64,000 nucleotides of DNA from Bordetella sp. FB-8 (GCF_000382185.1 NZ_KB907784.1:1336057-1400056), one strand, 5' to 3'; shown: positions 21,218-31,983, numbered from the stretch's first letter. The notes: generated by a model from the sequence alone, not told the origin. Program-made: numbers and translations.

Positions 21218-21598
21218 TTATTTCCAGCCCAGCAATAGGCCGTAGAGTATCCATTCGATCAATTTGTCGACCACCCACATGAACACACCCATGGCGACCA
21301 CGAAGGCAAACACGATGCCAGTCATCTGGGTGGTTTCTTTGCGGCTAGGCCAGACGACCTTGCGCATTTCGTTGTAGGACTCGCTGCCAAAGCTGAGCGT
21401 GCGGCGACCGGGTTCGCTGAACCAGGCAATGAGCGCTGCGATGGCCAGACCACCGACGAACACGCCAATGCGCACGCCGATGGACTGCGAATCCAACACC
21501 GAGAAACCGACAATTCCTGCGATGACGACAAGAACCGCCAGTCCGAGCTTGATCCGGTCGGCAGTGCTGGTTACGGTTTCTACGTTGGTGTTGGACAT
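21218..21598 (-). CDS. secE: preprotein translocase subunit SecE
   Basis: Small SecYEG subunit of the inner membrane, 126 residues. Two N-terminal hydrophobic segments (about 17-35 and 42-61) precede the conserved cytoplasmic helix (MRKVVWPSRKETTQMT) and the final membrane helix. This three-helix form is the one found in E. coli. It lies between tRNA-Trp and nusG. Confidence 0.97.
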   Translation of the reverse strand: MSNTNVETVTSTADRIKLGLAVLVVIAGIVGFSVLDSQSIGVRIGVFVGGLAIAALIAWFSEPGRRTLSFGSESYNEMRKVVWPSRKETTQMTGIVFAFVVAMGVFMWVVDKLIEWILYGLLLGWK

Positions 21599-21631
21599 TT
21601 TAAGAACGAGTCAGGGCCAAAACTTGAGCTT

Positions 21632-21707
21632 TGGCAGGGGCAGTAGGAATCGAACCTACAACCTTCGGTTTTGGAGACCGACGCTCTGCCAATTGAGCTA
21701 TACCCCT
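21632..21707 (-). tRNA. tRNA-Trp (CCA)
   Basis: The minus strand folds as a tRNA: acceptor AGGGGTA/TGCCCCT, D arm TAGCTCAATTGGCAGAG, anticodon stem-loop with CCA in a CTCCAAA loop, T loop GGTTCGATTCC, and an encoded 3' CCA. It lies between tuf and secE. Confidence 0.97.
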
Positions 21708-21867
21708 ATGGCGGTGATTCTGGCATGCATAGTGCCTCGCGGAACCATACATGATACTACTTTTCTAGTAGAGATGGAAAGAGGGCCGAGCGGCCCTTGT
21801 TCCATCGCTGCGAATGCCAGACCAGCCGGACATTTGCCTTGCGGGCACCAGGCCCGCCTACCGTTGC

Positions 21868-23058
<1,191 letters not shown>

Positions 23059-23166
23059 GGCTGACTCCTGGACCTTGTAGAGTCTGCCCGCCGGGACCTC
23101 ACGCTTGGAGAAACCGCCGCGAACCAGACTTGAAGTAAAGAAAGTGAAGAACTACGATTGAATTCG

Positions 23167-23241
<75 letters not shown>

Positions 23242-23286
23242 AAATACTGCACAGCCCAGACAATTACCGCACAACGCCGACTTTGC

Positions 23287-23360
23287 TGGAGCGGGTGAAG
23301 GGAATCGAACCCTCGTCGTAAGCTTGGAAGGCTTCTGCTCTACCATTGAGCTACACCCGC
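23287..23360 (-). tRNA. tRNA-Gly (TCC)
   Basis: Acceptor GCGGGTG/CACCCGC, anticodon loop CTTCCAA (TCC), T loop GTTCGATT and encoded CCA. Second in the cluster. Confidence 0.97.
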
Positions 23361-23472
23361 GGCATACCACCTAAGGCTTCCCTTTTCCTGCACCAGCCGG
23401 CTTTGCTTGGCACCTGCCTGGTTTTCTCCGCGCGCAAAAACCTGAAAGAACCTAATAACCTTGCAGGTTTTC

Positions 23473-23559
23473 TGGTGGAGGAGGTTGGATTCGAACCAAC
23501 GTAGGCGCAAGGCCAACAGATTTACAGTCTGCCCCCTTTAACCACTCGGGCACCCCTCC
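23473..23559 (-). tRNA. tRNA-Tyr (GTA)
   Basis: An 87-base class II tRNA with a long variable arm; acceptor GGAGGGG/CTCCTCC, anticodon loop CTGTAAA (GTA), T loop GTTCGAAT and encoded CCA. It is first in the operon, just after the promoter at 23574-23602. Confidence 0.97.
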
Positions 23560-23573
23560 GCGAAGAACTTGGG

Positions 23574-23602
23574 ATTATGAGTAACTTGATTAAGAATGTC
23601 AA
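23574..23602 (-). promoter_or_regulatory. promoter of the tRNA-tuf-secE-nusG operon
   Basis: On the minus strand TTGACA (23602-23597), a 17-base spacer and CATAAT (23579-23574) form a near-consensus sigma-70 promoter. The start of transcription would fall about 8 bases before tRNA-Tyr. It lies between the stop codon of the asparaginase gene and the tRNA cluster. Confidence 0.85.
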
Positions 23603-23630
23603 ATCAAGATAGGCATTTACCCGGATGGGA

Positions 23631-24635
23631 TCAATACTGTTCGAAGCAGCGCTGCCATTGCGCGGGGTCGCGGCCGACCGATAAGGCCAGCATCAGCAGT
23701 ACTCGGGCCTTCTGCGGGCTGAGCTCGCCCGCAGCGACGAAATTCATCGCGTCATCGTCGACCTCGCCGCCGCGATCGACCGGACCGCTGCCGGTGCGGC
23801 TGCTGCGCACCACCGCCACGCCGGCCGCAGCCGCGCGCGACAGCGCCGACAGCGCGCTGTCGGTAGTGTTGCCGCCCCCTACACCGGCCAGCACGATGCC
23901 CGCCGCATGGCCGGCCAGCGCGTCGATGAGAAGGCCGTCCATGCCTGCGTGGGCGTAGACGATGTCCACACGCGGCCAGTGCGCCGCTTGTAGGGCCGAC
24001 AAGGAGAATTCGCTGTCCAGGGTATGCCGCGTTGTGTTGCGCGAGTAGAAACGCGGTTCGCCTCCGCGCACGACCCCCGCCCTGCCTCGGTTAGGCGATG
24101 CGAAGGCGCAGATGCCCATGCTGGCGATTTTCTGCACTTCGCGTGCGTAGTGAATGTCTTCGTTCATCACGACCAGCGGGCCGCGGCCGCGCGCTTGAGC
24201 GCTGACGGCCAGGGCCACCGCGTTGTACAGATTGGCTGGACCTTCCGCGCCCAGCGCCGTCGCCGGACGCATCGCGCCCACCAGTACCAGAGGCTTGTCG
24301 GTATGCGTGACCAGACTCAGGAAATACGCGGTTTCTTCGAGCGTGTCCGTGCCGTGCACGACGACAATGCCCTTTATGTCCTCTTGCCTGGACAGGTCGG
24401 CGATGCGTGCGGCCAACGCCCCCCATACGTCATGGCTCATGTTCTGGCTGCCGATGTTGGCGACCTGCTCGGCCTGTATTCGAGCCAGGTTGGACAAGCC
24501 GGGCACGGCATCGACCAGGTGTCCGATCGGCAGGGCACCGGCCTTGTAGCCGGCGGAGTTGGCCTGTACCTGAGTGCCGGCAATGGTGCCGCCCGTGGCG
24601 AGCAAGGCGATCCGCGGCAAGGTTTGCTCAAGCAT
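23631..24635 (-). CDS. L-asparaginase, type II-like
   Basis: Hydrolyses asparagine (perhaps glutamine) to the acid and ammonia. The 334-residue protein has both catalytic signatures: TGGTIAG with nucleophile Thr17, and HGTDTLEETAYFL with Thr96-Asp97; Tyr30 and Lys169 match the remaining type II catalytic positions. No signal peptide is seen, so it is probably cytoplasmic even though the sequence resembles secreted AnsB enzymes. The ATG overlaps the parB end by 8 bases, so it is read as the last gene of the parAB transcript. Confidence 0.88.
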   Translation of the reverse strand: MLEQTLPRIALLATGGTIAGTQVQANSAGYKAGALPIGHLVDAVPGLSNLARIQAEQVANIGSQNMSHDVWGALAARIADLSRQEDIKGIVVVHGTDTLEETAYFLSLVTHTDKPLVLVGAMRPATALGAEGPANLYNAVALAVSAQARGRGPLVVMNEDIHYAREVQKIASMGICAFASPNRGRAGVVRGGEPRFYSRNTTRHTLDSEFSLSALQAAHWPRVDIVYAHAGMDGLLIDALAGHAAGIVLAGVGGGNTTDSALSALSRAAAAGVAVVRSSRTGSGPVDRGGEVDDDAMNFVAAGELSPQKARVLLMLALSVGRDPAQWQRCFEQY

Positions 24636-25542
24636 CGAGCACCCCCGACAGTCCCTGGCGTTCGAGAAGTGAATTCAGATGATCCCAACCGTGAAAATCG
24701 ATGAGGATCTGGCCCTTTTCCTTGGCACCGACCTTGAGCGTCACGCGCGTGCCCAGAATGTCGGACAGGGCTTCTTCGAGCCGCGTGACGTCGCGCGAGG
24801 GACTCTTGGATTTTTTAGTCCTAGTGGCTTCGGTTTCTTTTTGGACCCGGGCAACGAGTTTTTCGGCTTCGCGCACCGACAGCCTCTTGGCCACAACCTG
24901 GTTGGCCAGCTGGATCTGCGTGGCCGCGTCCACGGGAAGCAGCGAACGCGCGTGACCCATGTCGATATCGCCGGCTAACAGCATGGTCTGCACGGGAGCG
25001 GCCAGATTGAGCAGGCGCAACAGATTGCTGGTGGCCGAGCGCGAGCGGCCGATGGCCTGCGCCGCCTGCTCATGGGTCAGGCCGAACTCGTCCAGCAGCC
25101 GCCGTACGCCCTGGGCTTCTTCCAGCGGATTGAGATCTTCGCGTTGGATGTTCTCGATCAGCGCAATGACGGCGGCGTTCTCGTCCGATACCTCGCGTAC
25201 CAGTACCGGCACTTCCTTCAAGCCCGCTAATTGCGCAGCACGAAAGCGCCGTTCGCCGGCGATGATCTCGTACTCGCCCGGCGCGTCAGCGCCCAGAGCG
25301 CGGACTGTGATGGGCTGGATTACGCCTTGGGCACGGATGGATTCGGCCAGCTCGGTCAACGAACCCTCGTCCATGCGGGTGCGCGGCTGGTACTTGCCCG
25401 CGCGCAGCTTGGCCACGGCCAACGACGTCGGCGGGCCTTCTTTCTGGCCCCCCGATTTGCCCAGATTATCGACAGCGGGCGCGTCCGCACCCAGCAGTAC
25501 ATCCAGACCCCGGCCCAAGCCCTTGGGGTTTTTTGTCGCCAT
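24628..25542 (-). CDS. parB: chromosome partitioning protein ParB
   Basis: ParB is a CTP-dependent DNA clamp loaded at parS. The 304-residue protein has the N-terminal ParA-activating segment ([12 protein letters not shown]), the CTPase motif GERRFRA, the helix-turn-helix ([24 protein letters not shown]) and a C-terminal dimerisation domain. Two matching parS sites lie about 4.4 kb away beyond mnmG. A GNAT gene separates it from parA. Confidence 0.97.
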   Translation of the reverse strand: MATKNPKGLGRGLDVLLGADAPAVDNLGKSGGQKEGPPTSLAVAKLRAGKYQPRTRMDEGSLTELAESIRAQGVIQPITVRALGADAPGEYEIIAGERRFRAAQLAGLKEVPVLVREVSDENAAVIALIENIQREDLNPLEEAQGVRRLLDEFGLTHEQAAQAIGRSRSATSNLLRLLNLAAPVQTMLLAGDIDMGHARSLLPVDAATQIQLANQVVAKRLSVREAEKLVARVQKETEATRTKKSKSPSRDVTRLEEALSDILGTRVTLKVGAKEKGQILIDFHGWDHLNSLLERQGLSGVLDA

Positions 25543-25565
25543 GTGATTCCTCTTTCTCGATGCGT

Positions 25566-26363
25566 TTATTGGTCGTCCTGGCCACCGGCCGGCGACATGT
25601 ACCAGTATTGATGATGATTCGTAAAGCCGTAGCGGGCATAGAGGGTGCGCGCCGGCTGATTGACCGTCTCGACCTGTAGGTAGGCCTGCGAGATGCCCCG
25701 CCTGGCGCCCTCCTGCAACTGCGCGCGCAGCAACTGGGTTGCAATGCCCTGTCGGCGCTGCGCCGCGTCGCTAATGACATCGAAAATGCCCATCAGCGCG
25801 CCGTCGAACACGCCCAACGCCGCGCCGACGCAAGCACGGCCGTGATAGGCCAGCAGCATCTGGCTGGGCACGGCAACGCTTGACAGGCGCAGCGCATGCT
25901 CGGCGATGTATTGCGCGCTGGAACCTTTAAGGCGTCCTACTTGAGCCGCAAAGGTCTGCACGTCGGCCGGCCGCAACTGCCAGGTGCCCTGCTGCTGCCG
26001 CGCGGCGAATTCGTTCGCTTGTCGCATGGATGCCGTCATGACCAGCGTGTGCCCAAAAGATTTGAATCCTCGCTGCGACAGGGTCTCCTGCAGATCGACA
26101 TCGGGGCAGGCGTCGGTTAGCCGAAAAATCAACGGCAGGTCGTGTCGCTTGTAAATGTGGGCGACGTAGTCCAGCCGTTCGTCCAAAGGCGCTGCGGACG
26201 GCGCCAGGATATTGATGCTGCGCGCCCGCTTGGCCGCCGAATCGGCCCAGCGCACCAGCCAGCCGTTGTAGAGCTGCTGCTCAGGCACGACGGTTGCGTT
26301 GAGCGACGCCTCTTCTATACGGGCGATCTGTGCCGCATGGGACAAGCCTTGATCCGTTTGCAT
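25566..26363 (-). CDS. GNAT-family N-acetyltransferase between parA and parB
   Basis: A 265-residue protein whose C-terminal half is a GNAT fold: motif A reads QRRQGIATQLL (acetyl-CoA loop), followed by AYLQVETVNQPARTLYARYGF. The N-terminal half (SLNATVVPEQQLYNGWLVRWADSAAKRARSIN) looks like a degenerate second GNAT domain. The ATG directly abuts the parA stop codon and it ends 23 bases before parB, so it belongs to the par operon. Substrate is unknown. Confidence 0.88.
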   Translation of the reverse strand: MQTDQGLSHAAQIARIEEASLNATVVPEQQLYNGWLVRWADSAAKRARSINILAPSAAPLDERLDYVAHIYKRHDLPLIFRLTDACPDVDLQETLSQRGFKSFGHTLVMTASMRQANEFAARQQQGTWQLRPADVQTFAAQVGRLKGSSAQYIAEHALRLSSVAVPSQMLLAYHGRACVGAALGVFDGALMGIFDVISDAAQRRQGIATQLLRAQLQEGARRGISQAYLQVETVNQPARTLYARYGFTNHHQYWYMSPAGGQDDQ

Positions 26364-27176
26364 TCAGACACCGCCGCGCATGGCCTTGACGCGCTCGATC
26401 ACCTCGGTACCGAATGCAATATAGGCCTGCGCGCCGCGCGCGCTGCGGTCGTAGACCACGCCGGGCATGCCATAGCTGGGGGCCTCGGCCAGGCGCACAT
26501 TACGCGGAACGACCGTCTTGAACACCTTGTCGCCGAAGTGCGATTCGAGCTGCGCAGAAACCTGTTGTTGCAAGGTCATGCGCGGATCGAACATCACCCG
26601 CAGCAATCCGATGAGCTGCAGTTCGTCGTTGATATTGCGGTGCACGCGCTTGATGGTGTTGACCAGATCGGACAAGCCCTCCAGCGCGAAATATTCGCAC
26701 TGCATGGGAATGATCACGCCGTGGGCCGCCACCAGACCGTTGAGCGTGAGCAGCGACAAGGTGGGCGGACAGTCGATGAGGATGAAGTCGTATTGATCGG
26801 CGACGCCGGCGATGGCTTGCTTGAGCTGGCGCTCGCGTTCGTCCATCTCGACCAGATCGATCTCGGCGCCCGCCAGGTCACGGTTGGCCGGCAGTACGTC
26901 GTATCCACCCACTTCGGAACGTACGCGTGCCTGGACGATGTTCATTTCGCGGATCAGCACTTGATAGAGTGTGCCCTGGAGCGTGCTTTTGTCGATGCCG
27001 CTACCCATGGTCGCGTTGCCTTGCGGATCCAGGTCGACCAGCAGAACGCGCTGTCCCTGCGTGGCAAGGCCGGCGGCCAGATTAATGGCTGTCGTCGTCT
27101 TGCCGACACCGCCCTTTTGATTGGCAATGCAAAAGACGTGTGCGGTCGGCTGGGTCTGGGACGCGGGGGCGGTCAT
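26364..27176 (-). CDS. parA: chromosome partitioning ATPase ParA
   Basis: ParA/Soj ATPase that positions ParB-parS complexes. The 270-residue protein has the deviant Walker A CIANQKGGVGKTTTAIN, the Walker A' DLDPQGNAT and Walker B FILIDCPPTLS. The frame is open 51 codons further up, overlapping the spacer after rsmG; the ATG at 27176 gives normal family length. It lies 49 bases after rsmG in the order mnmG-rsmG-parA-GNAT-parB. Confidence 0.97.
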   Translation of the reverse strand: MTAPASQTQPTAHVFCIANQKGGVGKTTTAINLAAGLATQGQRVLLVDLDPQGNATMGSGIDKSTLQGTLYQVLIREMNIVQARVRSEVGGYDVLPANRDLAGAEIDLVEMDERERQLKQAIAGVADQYDFILIDCPPTLSLLTLNGLVAAHGVIIPMQCEYFALEGLSDLVNTIKRVHRNINDELQLIGLLRVMFDPRMTLQQQVSAQLESHFGDKVFKTVVPRNVRLAEAPSYGMPGVVYDRSARGAQAYIAFGTEVIERVKAMRGGV

Positions 27177-27225
27177 GGAATTCCTGTCGAAGTTGCTGCG
27201 TAGCTGGGATATTGCTTTCGGGTTT

Positions 27226-27903
27226 TCAGGTCTGCTCAGTGCGGCGCATCCAGACCAGGCAGCGTTGGGCGTCGAGCTCGGGCACCTGCAGCGTATCGAT
27301 GTGCTGTACTTGCCAGACGCCCTGCGCATGCAAGGCGGCGATTTCGTCTTCGGGGGTCTTGCCTTTCATGGCGAGCAAGGCGCCCTGCTCGCCTACGTGC
27401 AGGCCCGCCAAGCTAGCGAAGTCCAGCAACGAGGCAAAAGCGCGGGAAATCACGATGTCGCAACCTGATGCAGGCAAGGTTTCAACGCGCACATGGCTGG
27501 CCCGCAAATTGGGGAGATCCAGGGTACCGCTCATCTGGCGCACGAAGGCCATTTTCTTGTCCACGGCGTCGACGCAATGCACCTGCCAATTCGGGTGAAG
27601 TATGGCCAGAACCACCCCGGGCAAGCCACCGCCGGAGCCTACATCCATGATCTGCAGCGGTTGCGCCCTGGCATGCATTTCGATAGGCCGCGCTGCGGCG
27701 AGACTGTCGAACACATGCTGCACCAGCATCTGACCGACATCGCGCACGGCCGTGAGATTGTAGGTGCGGTTCCAGCGCTGCATTTGTTCAATGTAGTGCA
27801 ACAGCTTCCCGCGTTGCATTTGCGTGGCCTGCAGTTCGAGCTGCCGGCATGCCTGCGCCAGCCGACGGTCGGAATCGGCGGGTATCGCTGCGTCGCGCAT
27901 CAT
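27226..27903 (-). CDS. rsmG: 16S rRNA (guanine-N7) methyltransferase G
   Basis: Methylates G527 of 16S rRNA. The 225-residue protein has the SAM motif [16 protein letters not shown] and the family segment [12 protein letters not shown]. Two ATG codons are adjacent (27903 and 27900) and overlap the mnmG TGA, so it is coupled to mnmG. No frameshift or resistance-type truncation is seen. Confidence 0.97.
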   Translation of the reverse strand: MMRDAAIPADSDRRLAQACRQLELQATQMQRGKLLHYIEQMQRWNRTYNLTAVRDVGQMLVQHVFDSLAAARPIEMHARAQPLQIMDVGSGGGLPGVVLAILHPNWQVHCVDAVDKKMAFVRQMSGTLDLPNLRASHVRVETLPASGCDIVISRAFASLLDFASLAGLHVGEQGALLAMKGKTPEDEIAALHAQGVWQVQHIDTLQVPELDAQRCLVWMRRTEQT

Positions 27904-29819
27904 GCTGCCTGCTTGCGCGCACCGTAGTGCAATCGCTTCAGGTGGATGAGCAGCAGCGAAATAGCCGCGGGCGTAACGCCAGAGATGCGTGCGGCCTGGC
28001 CTATGGTTTCGGGCTTGTGGGTTTTGAGCTTCTGGCGAACTTCGAAAGACAGGCTGGTGACTGCTTCATAGTCGATGTCCACGGGGATGGCTTGCTGATC
28101 CTGGTCGGCATGTTTGCGCACTTCGTCTTGCTGGCGCGTGATGTAGCCGGCGTATTTAGTCTGTATCTCGATCTGCTCGGCCAGCGTTTGGTTATGAATC
28201 AGCCCCGGACCAGCCAACAAAGTACCGTCTGCCTGCTTGGCCGCCATGAGGCTGGCGTAACTGACGTTGGGACGTTTGAGCAAATCTGATAGTGAATACT
28301 CACGTTCAATCGCCTTGCCCAATAAGGGTTCTGCGATTTCCACTGGCATCAGGCGCGGATTGACCCAAGTGGATTTGAGTCGCTCTAGTTCCTGCGCAAT
28401 GGCGTCGCGTTTGCGGCTGAAAGCATCCCAGCGAGCATCGTCGACCAGACCCAGCTTGCGTCCGATTTCGGTCAGGCGCAGATCCGCATTGTCTTCGCGC
28501 AGGCTCAAGCGGTATTCCGCACGTGAAGTGAACATGCGATACGGCTCCGTGACACCGCGCGTCACCAGATCATCGACCAGTACACCCAGATAGGCTTCGT
28601 CGCGGCGCGGCGTCCAGCTTGCCTTACCTTGCGCCTGCAACGCGGCGTTTGTTCCGGCCAGCAAGCCCTGGGCTGCAGCCTCTTCATAGCCCGTCGTTCC
28701 GTTTATCTGCCCGGCAAAGAACAGACCCGTGATTGCCTTGGTTTCCAGGGTGGACTTTAGCCCACGGGGGTCGAAATAGTCGTATTCGATAGCGTAGCCT
28801 GGACGCAATATGTGCGCCTGTTCTAACCCAGGTAGGGAACGGATCAGATCCAGCTGCACATCGAACGGCAGACTGGTGGACACACCATTGGGATAGATCT
28901 CGTGCGTGTCCAGCCCTTCCGGCTCGAGAAATACTTGATGCGATTCCTTGTCGGCGAAGCGATGGATCTTGTCCTCGATGGATGGACAGTAACGCGGGCC
29001 CACACCCTCGATCACGCCACTGTACATGGGCGAGCGATCGAGCCCGCCGCGAATGATCTCATGGGTATAGCTATTGGTATGGGTAATCCAGCAAGGCAGC
29101 TGACGGGGATGCATAGCGGCATTGCCCATGAACGAAAATACCGGGACTGGATTGAAGTCTCCCGGTTGTTCTTCCAATACGCTGTAATTGATGGTTCGTC
29201 CGTCGATGCGCGGAGGCGTCCCTGTCTTTAACCGGCCTTGAGGCAGTCTGAGTTCTTTCAGCCGCGCCCCGAGAGAAATGGCCGGTGGATCCCCTGCCCG
29301 GCCGCCCGAATAGTGTTGCAAACCCACATGAATCAAGCCGTTAAGGAACGTCCCTGCCGTAAGCACCACGGTTCGTGCTCGAAATTTCAGCCCAATCTGG
29401 GTCACCGCACCAACGACCTTATCTCCCTCGACCATCAAGTCATCGACAGCCTGTTGAAAAAGCCAGAGATTGAGTTGATTTTCTAAACGGCCGCGGATAG
29501 CTTTGCGGTACAGGATCCGGTCTGCCTGGGCACGCGTAGCGCGCACAGCGGGACCCTTGGAACTATTGAGAATACGAAATTGGATTCCCGCCTCGTCGGT
29601 AGCAATGGCCATGGCCCCACCGAGAGCGTCTACCTCTTTGACCAGGTGTCCCTTGCCAATTCCCCCTATGGAAGGATTGCAGGACATTTGCCCCAGTGTC
29701 TCGATATTGTGGGTAAGCAGAAGCGTCGCCGCGCCGATGCGTGCCGATGCCAATGCGGCTTCTGTACCTGCGTGACCGCCGCCAACAACGATCACATCAA
29801 ATTCGCGTGGGAAATCCAT
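27900..29819 (-). CDS. mnmG: tRNA uridine 5-carboxymethylaminomethyl modification enzyme MnmG (GidA)
   Basis: FAD enzyme that with MnmE modifies U34 of several tRNAs. From the ATG at 29819 the protein has 639 residues and starts [20 protein letters not shown], which carries the FAD dinucleotide fold. The family motifs [17 protein letters not shown] and [16 protein letters not shown] follow. The frame is open 11 codons further up (29852), and no good ribosome-binding site decides between them; 29819 fits the family. It points away from the parS/DnaA-box region. Confidence 0.96.
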   Translation of the reverse strand: MDFPREFDVIVVGGGHAGTEAALASARIGAATLLLTHNIETLGQMSCNPSIGGIGKGHLVKEVDALGGAMAIATDEAGIQFRILNSSKGPAVRATRAQADRILYRKAIRGRLENQLNLWLFQQAVDDLMVEGDKVVGAVTQIGLKFRARTVVLTAGTFLNGLIHVGLQHYSGGRAGDPPAISLGARLKELRLPQGRLKTGTPPRIDGRTINYSVLEEQPGDFNPVPVFSFMGNAAMHPRQLPCWITHTNSYTHEIIRGGLDRSPMYSGVIEGVGPRYCPSIEDKIHRFADKESHQVFLEPEGLDTHEIYPNGVSTSLPFDVQLDLIRSLPGLEQAHILRPGYAIEYDYFDPRGLKSTLETKAITGLFFAGQINGTTGYEEAAAQGLLAGTNAALQAQGKASWTPRRDEAYLGVLVDDLVTRGVTEPYRMFTSRAEYRLSLREDNADLRLTEIGRKLGLVDDARWDAFSRKRDAIAQELERLKSTWVNPRLMPVEIAEPLLGKAIEREYSLSDLLKRPNVSYASLMAAKQADGTLLAGPGLIHNQTLAEQIEIQTKYAGYITRQQDEVRKHADQDQQAIPVDIDYEAVTSLSFEVRQKLKTHKPETIGQAARISGVTPAAISLLLIHLKRLHYGARKQAA

Positions 29820-29872
29820 AGTAGATAAAGATGAAAGAGCGTCAGCTGTCATTATAGTGGCTGAGGGATTGC

Positions 29873-29888
29873 TGTTTCACGTGAAACA
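29873..29888. other. parS site 1
   Basis: The 16-base palindrome TGTTTCACGTGAAACA is a perfect match to the widely conserved chromosomal parS. It is 54 bases upstream of the chosen mnmG start and is the expected binding site of the ParB encoded in this window. Confidence 0.95.
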
Positions 29889-29910
29889 TCGAAATTACTA
29901 GCAGACGCGG

Positions 29911-29926
29911 TGTTTCACGTGAAACC
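29911..29926. other. parS site 2
   Basis: TGTTTCACGTGAAACC matches the parS consensus at 15 of 16 bases. It lies 22 bases after parS site 1. Confidence 0.92.
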
Positions 29927-30025
29927 ATCGCATGATCCGCTGCAAGATTGAAACCTATCCGCAACTTTGGACCCGTAACAATATCGAAAGTACATCCACG
30001 TGATATCAAAGAAAACTGCTGAGGA

Positions 30026-30254
30026 TATCTTTGTGAATAACTCACAGAAAAATGCCGCGCCGCATCGTATTCAACATCAATAAGTTTCCCTCCTCCTGCG
30101 GGACGGAAAGAATCCCCCCTCTTTCTCTCAAGGAAACCTATTTGTGCATAACTGAAAAAATCGAGTTCACCACCGTTACCTTCCCAAAAGGCTCACCTTA
30201 GCGTATCGAATAGTTATCCCAGCTTATCCCCAGCTTATTAAGGTCTTATCCACA
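30026..30254. other. DnaA-box region A (candidate oriC) next to parS
   Basis: Between mnmG and the cold-shock gene there is one consensus DnaA box TTATCCACA at 30246-30254 and several near matches: TGTGAATAA at 30032-30040 and TGTGCATAA at 30143-30151 (minus orientation), TTATCCCAG at 30214, TTATCCCCA at 30224 and TTATTAAGG at 30235. The last four plus-strand cores are spaced 10, 11 and 11 bases, about one helical turn apart. Together with parS and mnmG this is a strong candidate for part of the chromosome origin. Confidence 0.75.
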
Positions 30255-30276
30255 TGTTTTTTTCACGCTCACGTGA

Positions 30277-30310
30277 CAACGCCCCAAGACCATAAGACCT
30301 TGGGGCGTTG
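30277..30310 (-). terminator. stem-loop downstream of the cold-shock gene
   Basis: A perfect 12-base stem CAACGCCCCAAG / CTTGGGGCGTTG with a 10-base loop starts 43 bases past the cold-shock stop codon. No T tract follows directly on the minus strand, so it may be a 3' stabiliser or a Rho-assisted end rather than a classical terminator. Confidence 0.55.
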
Positions 30311-30352
30311 CAGCCAGACGGAACTGGCAAGCAGGAAACGGGATTCCTGCGA

Positions 30353-30556
30353 TCAGAGCGGCTTGATTTCGGCCGCCTGGGGTCCCTTCGGACCATCCTT
30401 GACTTCGAACTCGACTTCCTGACCTTCATTCAAACTGCGATAACCGCGTCCCTGAATGGCCGAAAAGTGCGCGAATACCTCCGGACCACCGCCGTCGGGC
30501 GTGATGAACCCATAGCCCTTATCAGCGTTGAACCACTTGACTTTACCTTTTGCCAT
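30353..30556 (-). CDS. cold-shock protein (CspA family)
   Basis: A 67-residue single CSD/OB-fold nucleic-acid-binding protein. RNP1 (KGYGFIT) and RNP2 (VFAHFSAI) are intact. A TAGGAAA ribosome-binding site precedes the ATG. Its mRNA leader can form a long-range stem (30564-30571 with 30606-30613), as in temperature-regulated csp leaders. It separates the two DnaA-box regions. Confidence 0.95.
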   Translation of the reverse strand: MAKGKVKWFNADKGYGFITPDGGGPEVFAHFSAIQGRGYRSLNEGQEVEFEVKDGPKGPQAAEIKPL

Positions 30557-30563
30557 TTTCCTA

Positions 30564-30613
30564 TAGCGTCCATGATGGATAAAACGGAATGCGCAAATGA
30601 TTCAAGGACGCTA
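30564..30613 (-). promoter_or_regulatory. inverted repeat in the cold-shock mRNA leader
   Basis: TAGCGTCC (30564-30571) and GGACGCTA (30606-30613) can pair across 34 bases just before the ribosome-binding site. The inner arm touches the TAGGAAA region, so pairing could control ribosome access with temperature. The regulation itself is inferred. Confidence 0.5.
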
Positions 30614-30816
30614 AAACCTATACACCAAAGAGACTTGCGCACTTCTTGAGTCAACTGCTAGGACGAGCATACCCAGCCGCCACGCATGGGACACTAGATA
30701 TTTTCCCTAGGTCAATTTCCATATATCTTCAAACCAAAACCAACCCATCCCAAGCTCCCAGACCTCGGCTTACTATGCGGCGAACTGCCCCTATCCAACC
30801 CACCTGTTCGACTCCC

Positions 30817-31983
30817 ATGCTGCAATCGAAACTACCCGACATCGGCACAACCATATTCACGGTAATGAGTCGCCTGGCTCAGGACCATCACGCCATCAAT
30901 CTGGGACAAGGCTTTCCCGATTTCGATCCGGACCCTGCCCTGTGCCGCCTGGTAACCCAGGCCATGGCTGACGGCCATAACCAATATCCCCACATGACGG
31001 GCATACCTGCTCTGAGACGGGCTATCGCAAGCAAGGTTCAGGCACTGTACGGACGCTCCTACGACTTTGATACCGAAATCACCGTAACCAGTGGCGCGAC
31101 CGAAGCCCTGATGGCCGCTGTAATGGCCGTGGTGGGCCAAGGCGACGAAGTCGTGGTCCTCGAACCTTGCTATGACTCGTATCTGCCGGCTATCCGCCTG
31201 GCAGGAGGCACCCCAATAACGATTGCGCTACGAGCGCCAACCGTTGAAGACCCTCGTTTTCGGGTCGACTGGCAACGAGTGCGGGACGCCATTACGCCGC
31301 GGACTCGACTGATCATGATGAATTTTCCCCACAATCCAACGGGGATCATCCTGCAGGACAACGATCTGGACGCCCTCGAACGTATCGTGCGTGACACCGG
31401 CGTACTGCTACTGTCCGACGAACCTTACGAACATATTGTGTTCGACGGGCAATCCCATCGCAGTCTGGCAACGCGCCCCTTGCTGTCAGACCATACCTTC
31501 GTAATCTCGTCGTTCGGCAAAACCTATCATGCGACCGGCTGGAAGGTTGGCTATTGCTGCGCCCCAAAGGCCATGACAGCCGAGCTGCGCAAGATTCATC
31601 AGTTCATGGTCTTTACCGTGTCCTCGCCCATGCAATTTGCTCTGGCACAGTACATGAGCGATCCGCAGCCCTATCTCGGACTGTCGCGCTTCTATCAGGC
31701 AAAGCGCGACCGCTTGGTCCAAGGACTGGCAACCAGCCGGTTCCAGGTCCTGCCTAGCCCAGGTACTTTTTTCCTGATGGCGGACTACAGGGAAATATCA
31801 GGTGAAAACGAAGCCGATTTTTCTCGCCGGCTGACCATCGAGCACGGTGTAACAGTGATCCCGGTATCGGCCTTCTACCGAGAACCGGATGCGCCGCAGT
31901 CGAATCACTCGCTCGTACGATTCTGCTTTGCGAAAAAAGAAAGCACTTTGGATGCCGCAATCGAAAAGCTGAAGAAAGTGTAG
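30817..31983 (+). CDS. pyridoxal-phosphate aminotransferase, methionine aminotransferase-like
   Basis: Fold-type I class I/II aminotransferase of 388 residues, closely similar along its length to E. coli YbdL (methionine/2-oxo acid aminotransferase). PLP lysine is Lys235 (SSFGKTYHATGWK), with Asn173, Asp201 and Tyr204 in their usual places. ATG at 30817 gives MLQSKLPDIGTTIF; an ATG at 30775 would add 14 residues and is also possible, as neither has a clear ribosome-binding site. It lies alone between the two DnaA-box regions. Confidence 0.9.
   Translation: MLQSKLPDIGTTIFTVMSRLAQDHHAINLGQGFPDFDPDPALCRLVTQAMADGHNQYPHMTGIPALRRAIASKVQALYGRSYDFDTEITVTSGATEALMAAVMAVVGQGDEVVVLEPCYDSYLPAIRLAGGTPITIALRAPTVEDPRFRVDWQRVRDAITPRTRLIMMNFPHNPTGIILQDNDLDALERIVRDTGVLLLSDEPYEHIVFDGQSHRSLATRPLLSDHTFVISSFGKTYHATGWKVGYCCAPKAMTAELRKIHQFMVFTVSSPMQFALAQYMSDPQPYLGLSRFYQAKRDRLVQGLATSRFQVLPSPGTFFLMADYREISGENEADFSRRLTIEHGVTVIPVSAFYREPDAPQSNHSLVRFCFAKKESTLDAAIEKLKKV

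Noticed and set aside
29991..30006. parS-like CCACGTGA
   Set aside because: Only the inner core matches and the flanks do not pair.
30262..30277. Third parS site around TCACGTGA
   Set aside because: Only the 8-base core matches; the outer bases are wrong, unlike the two true sites.
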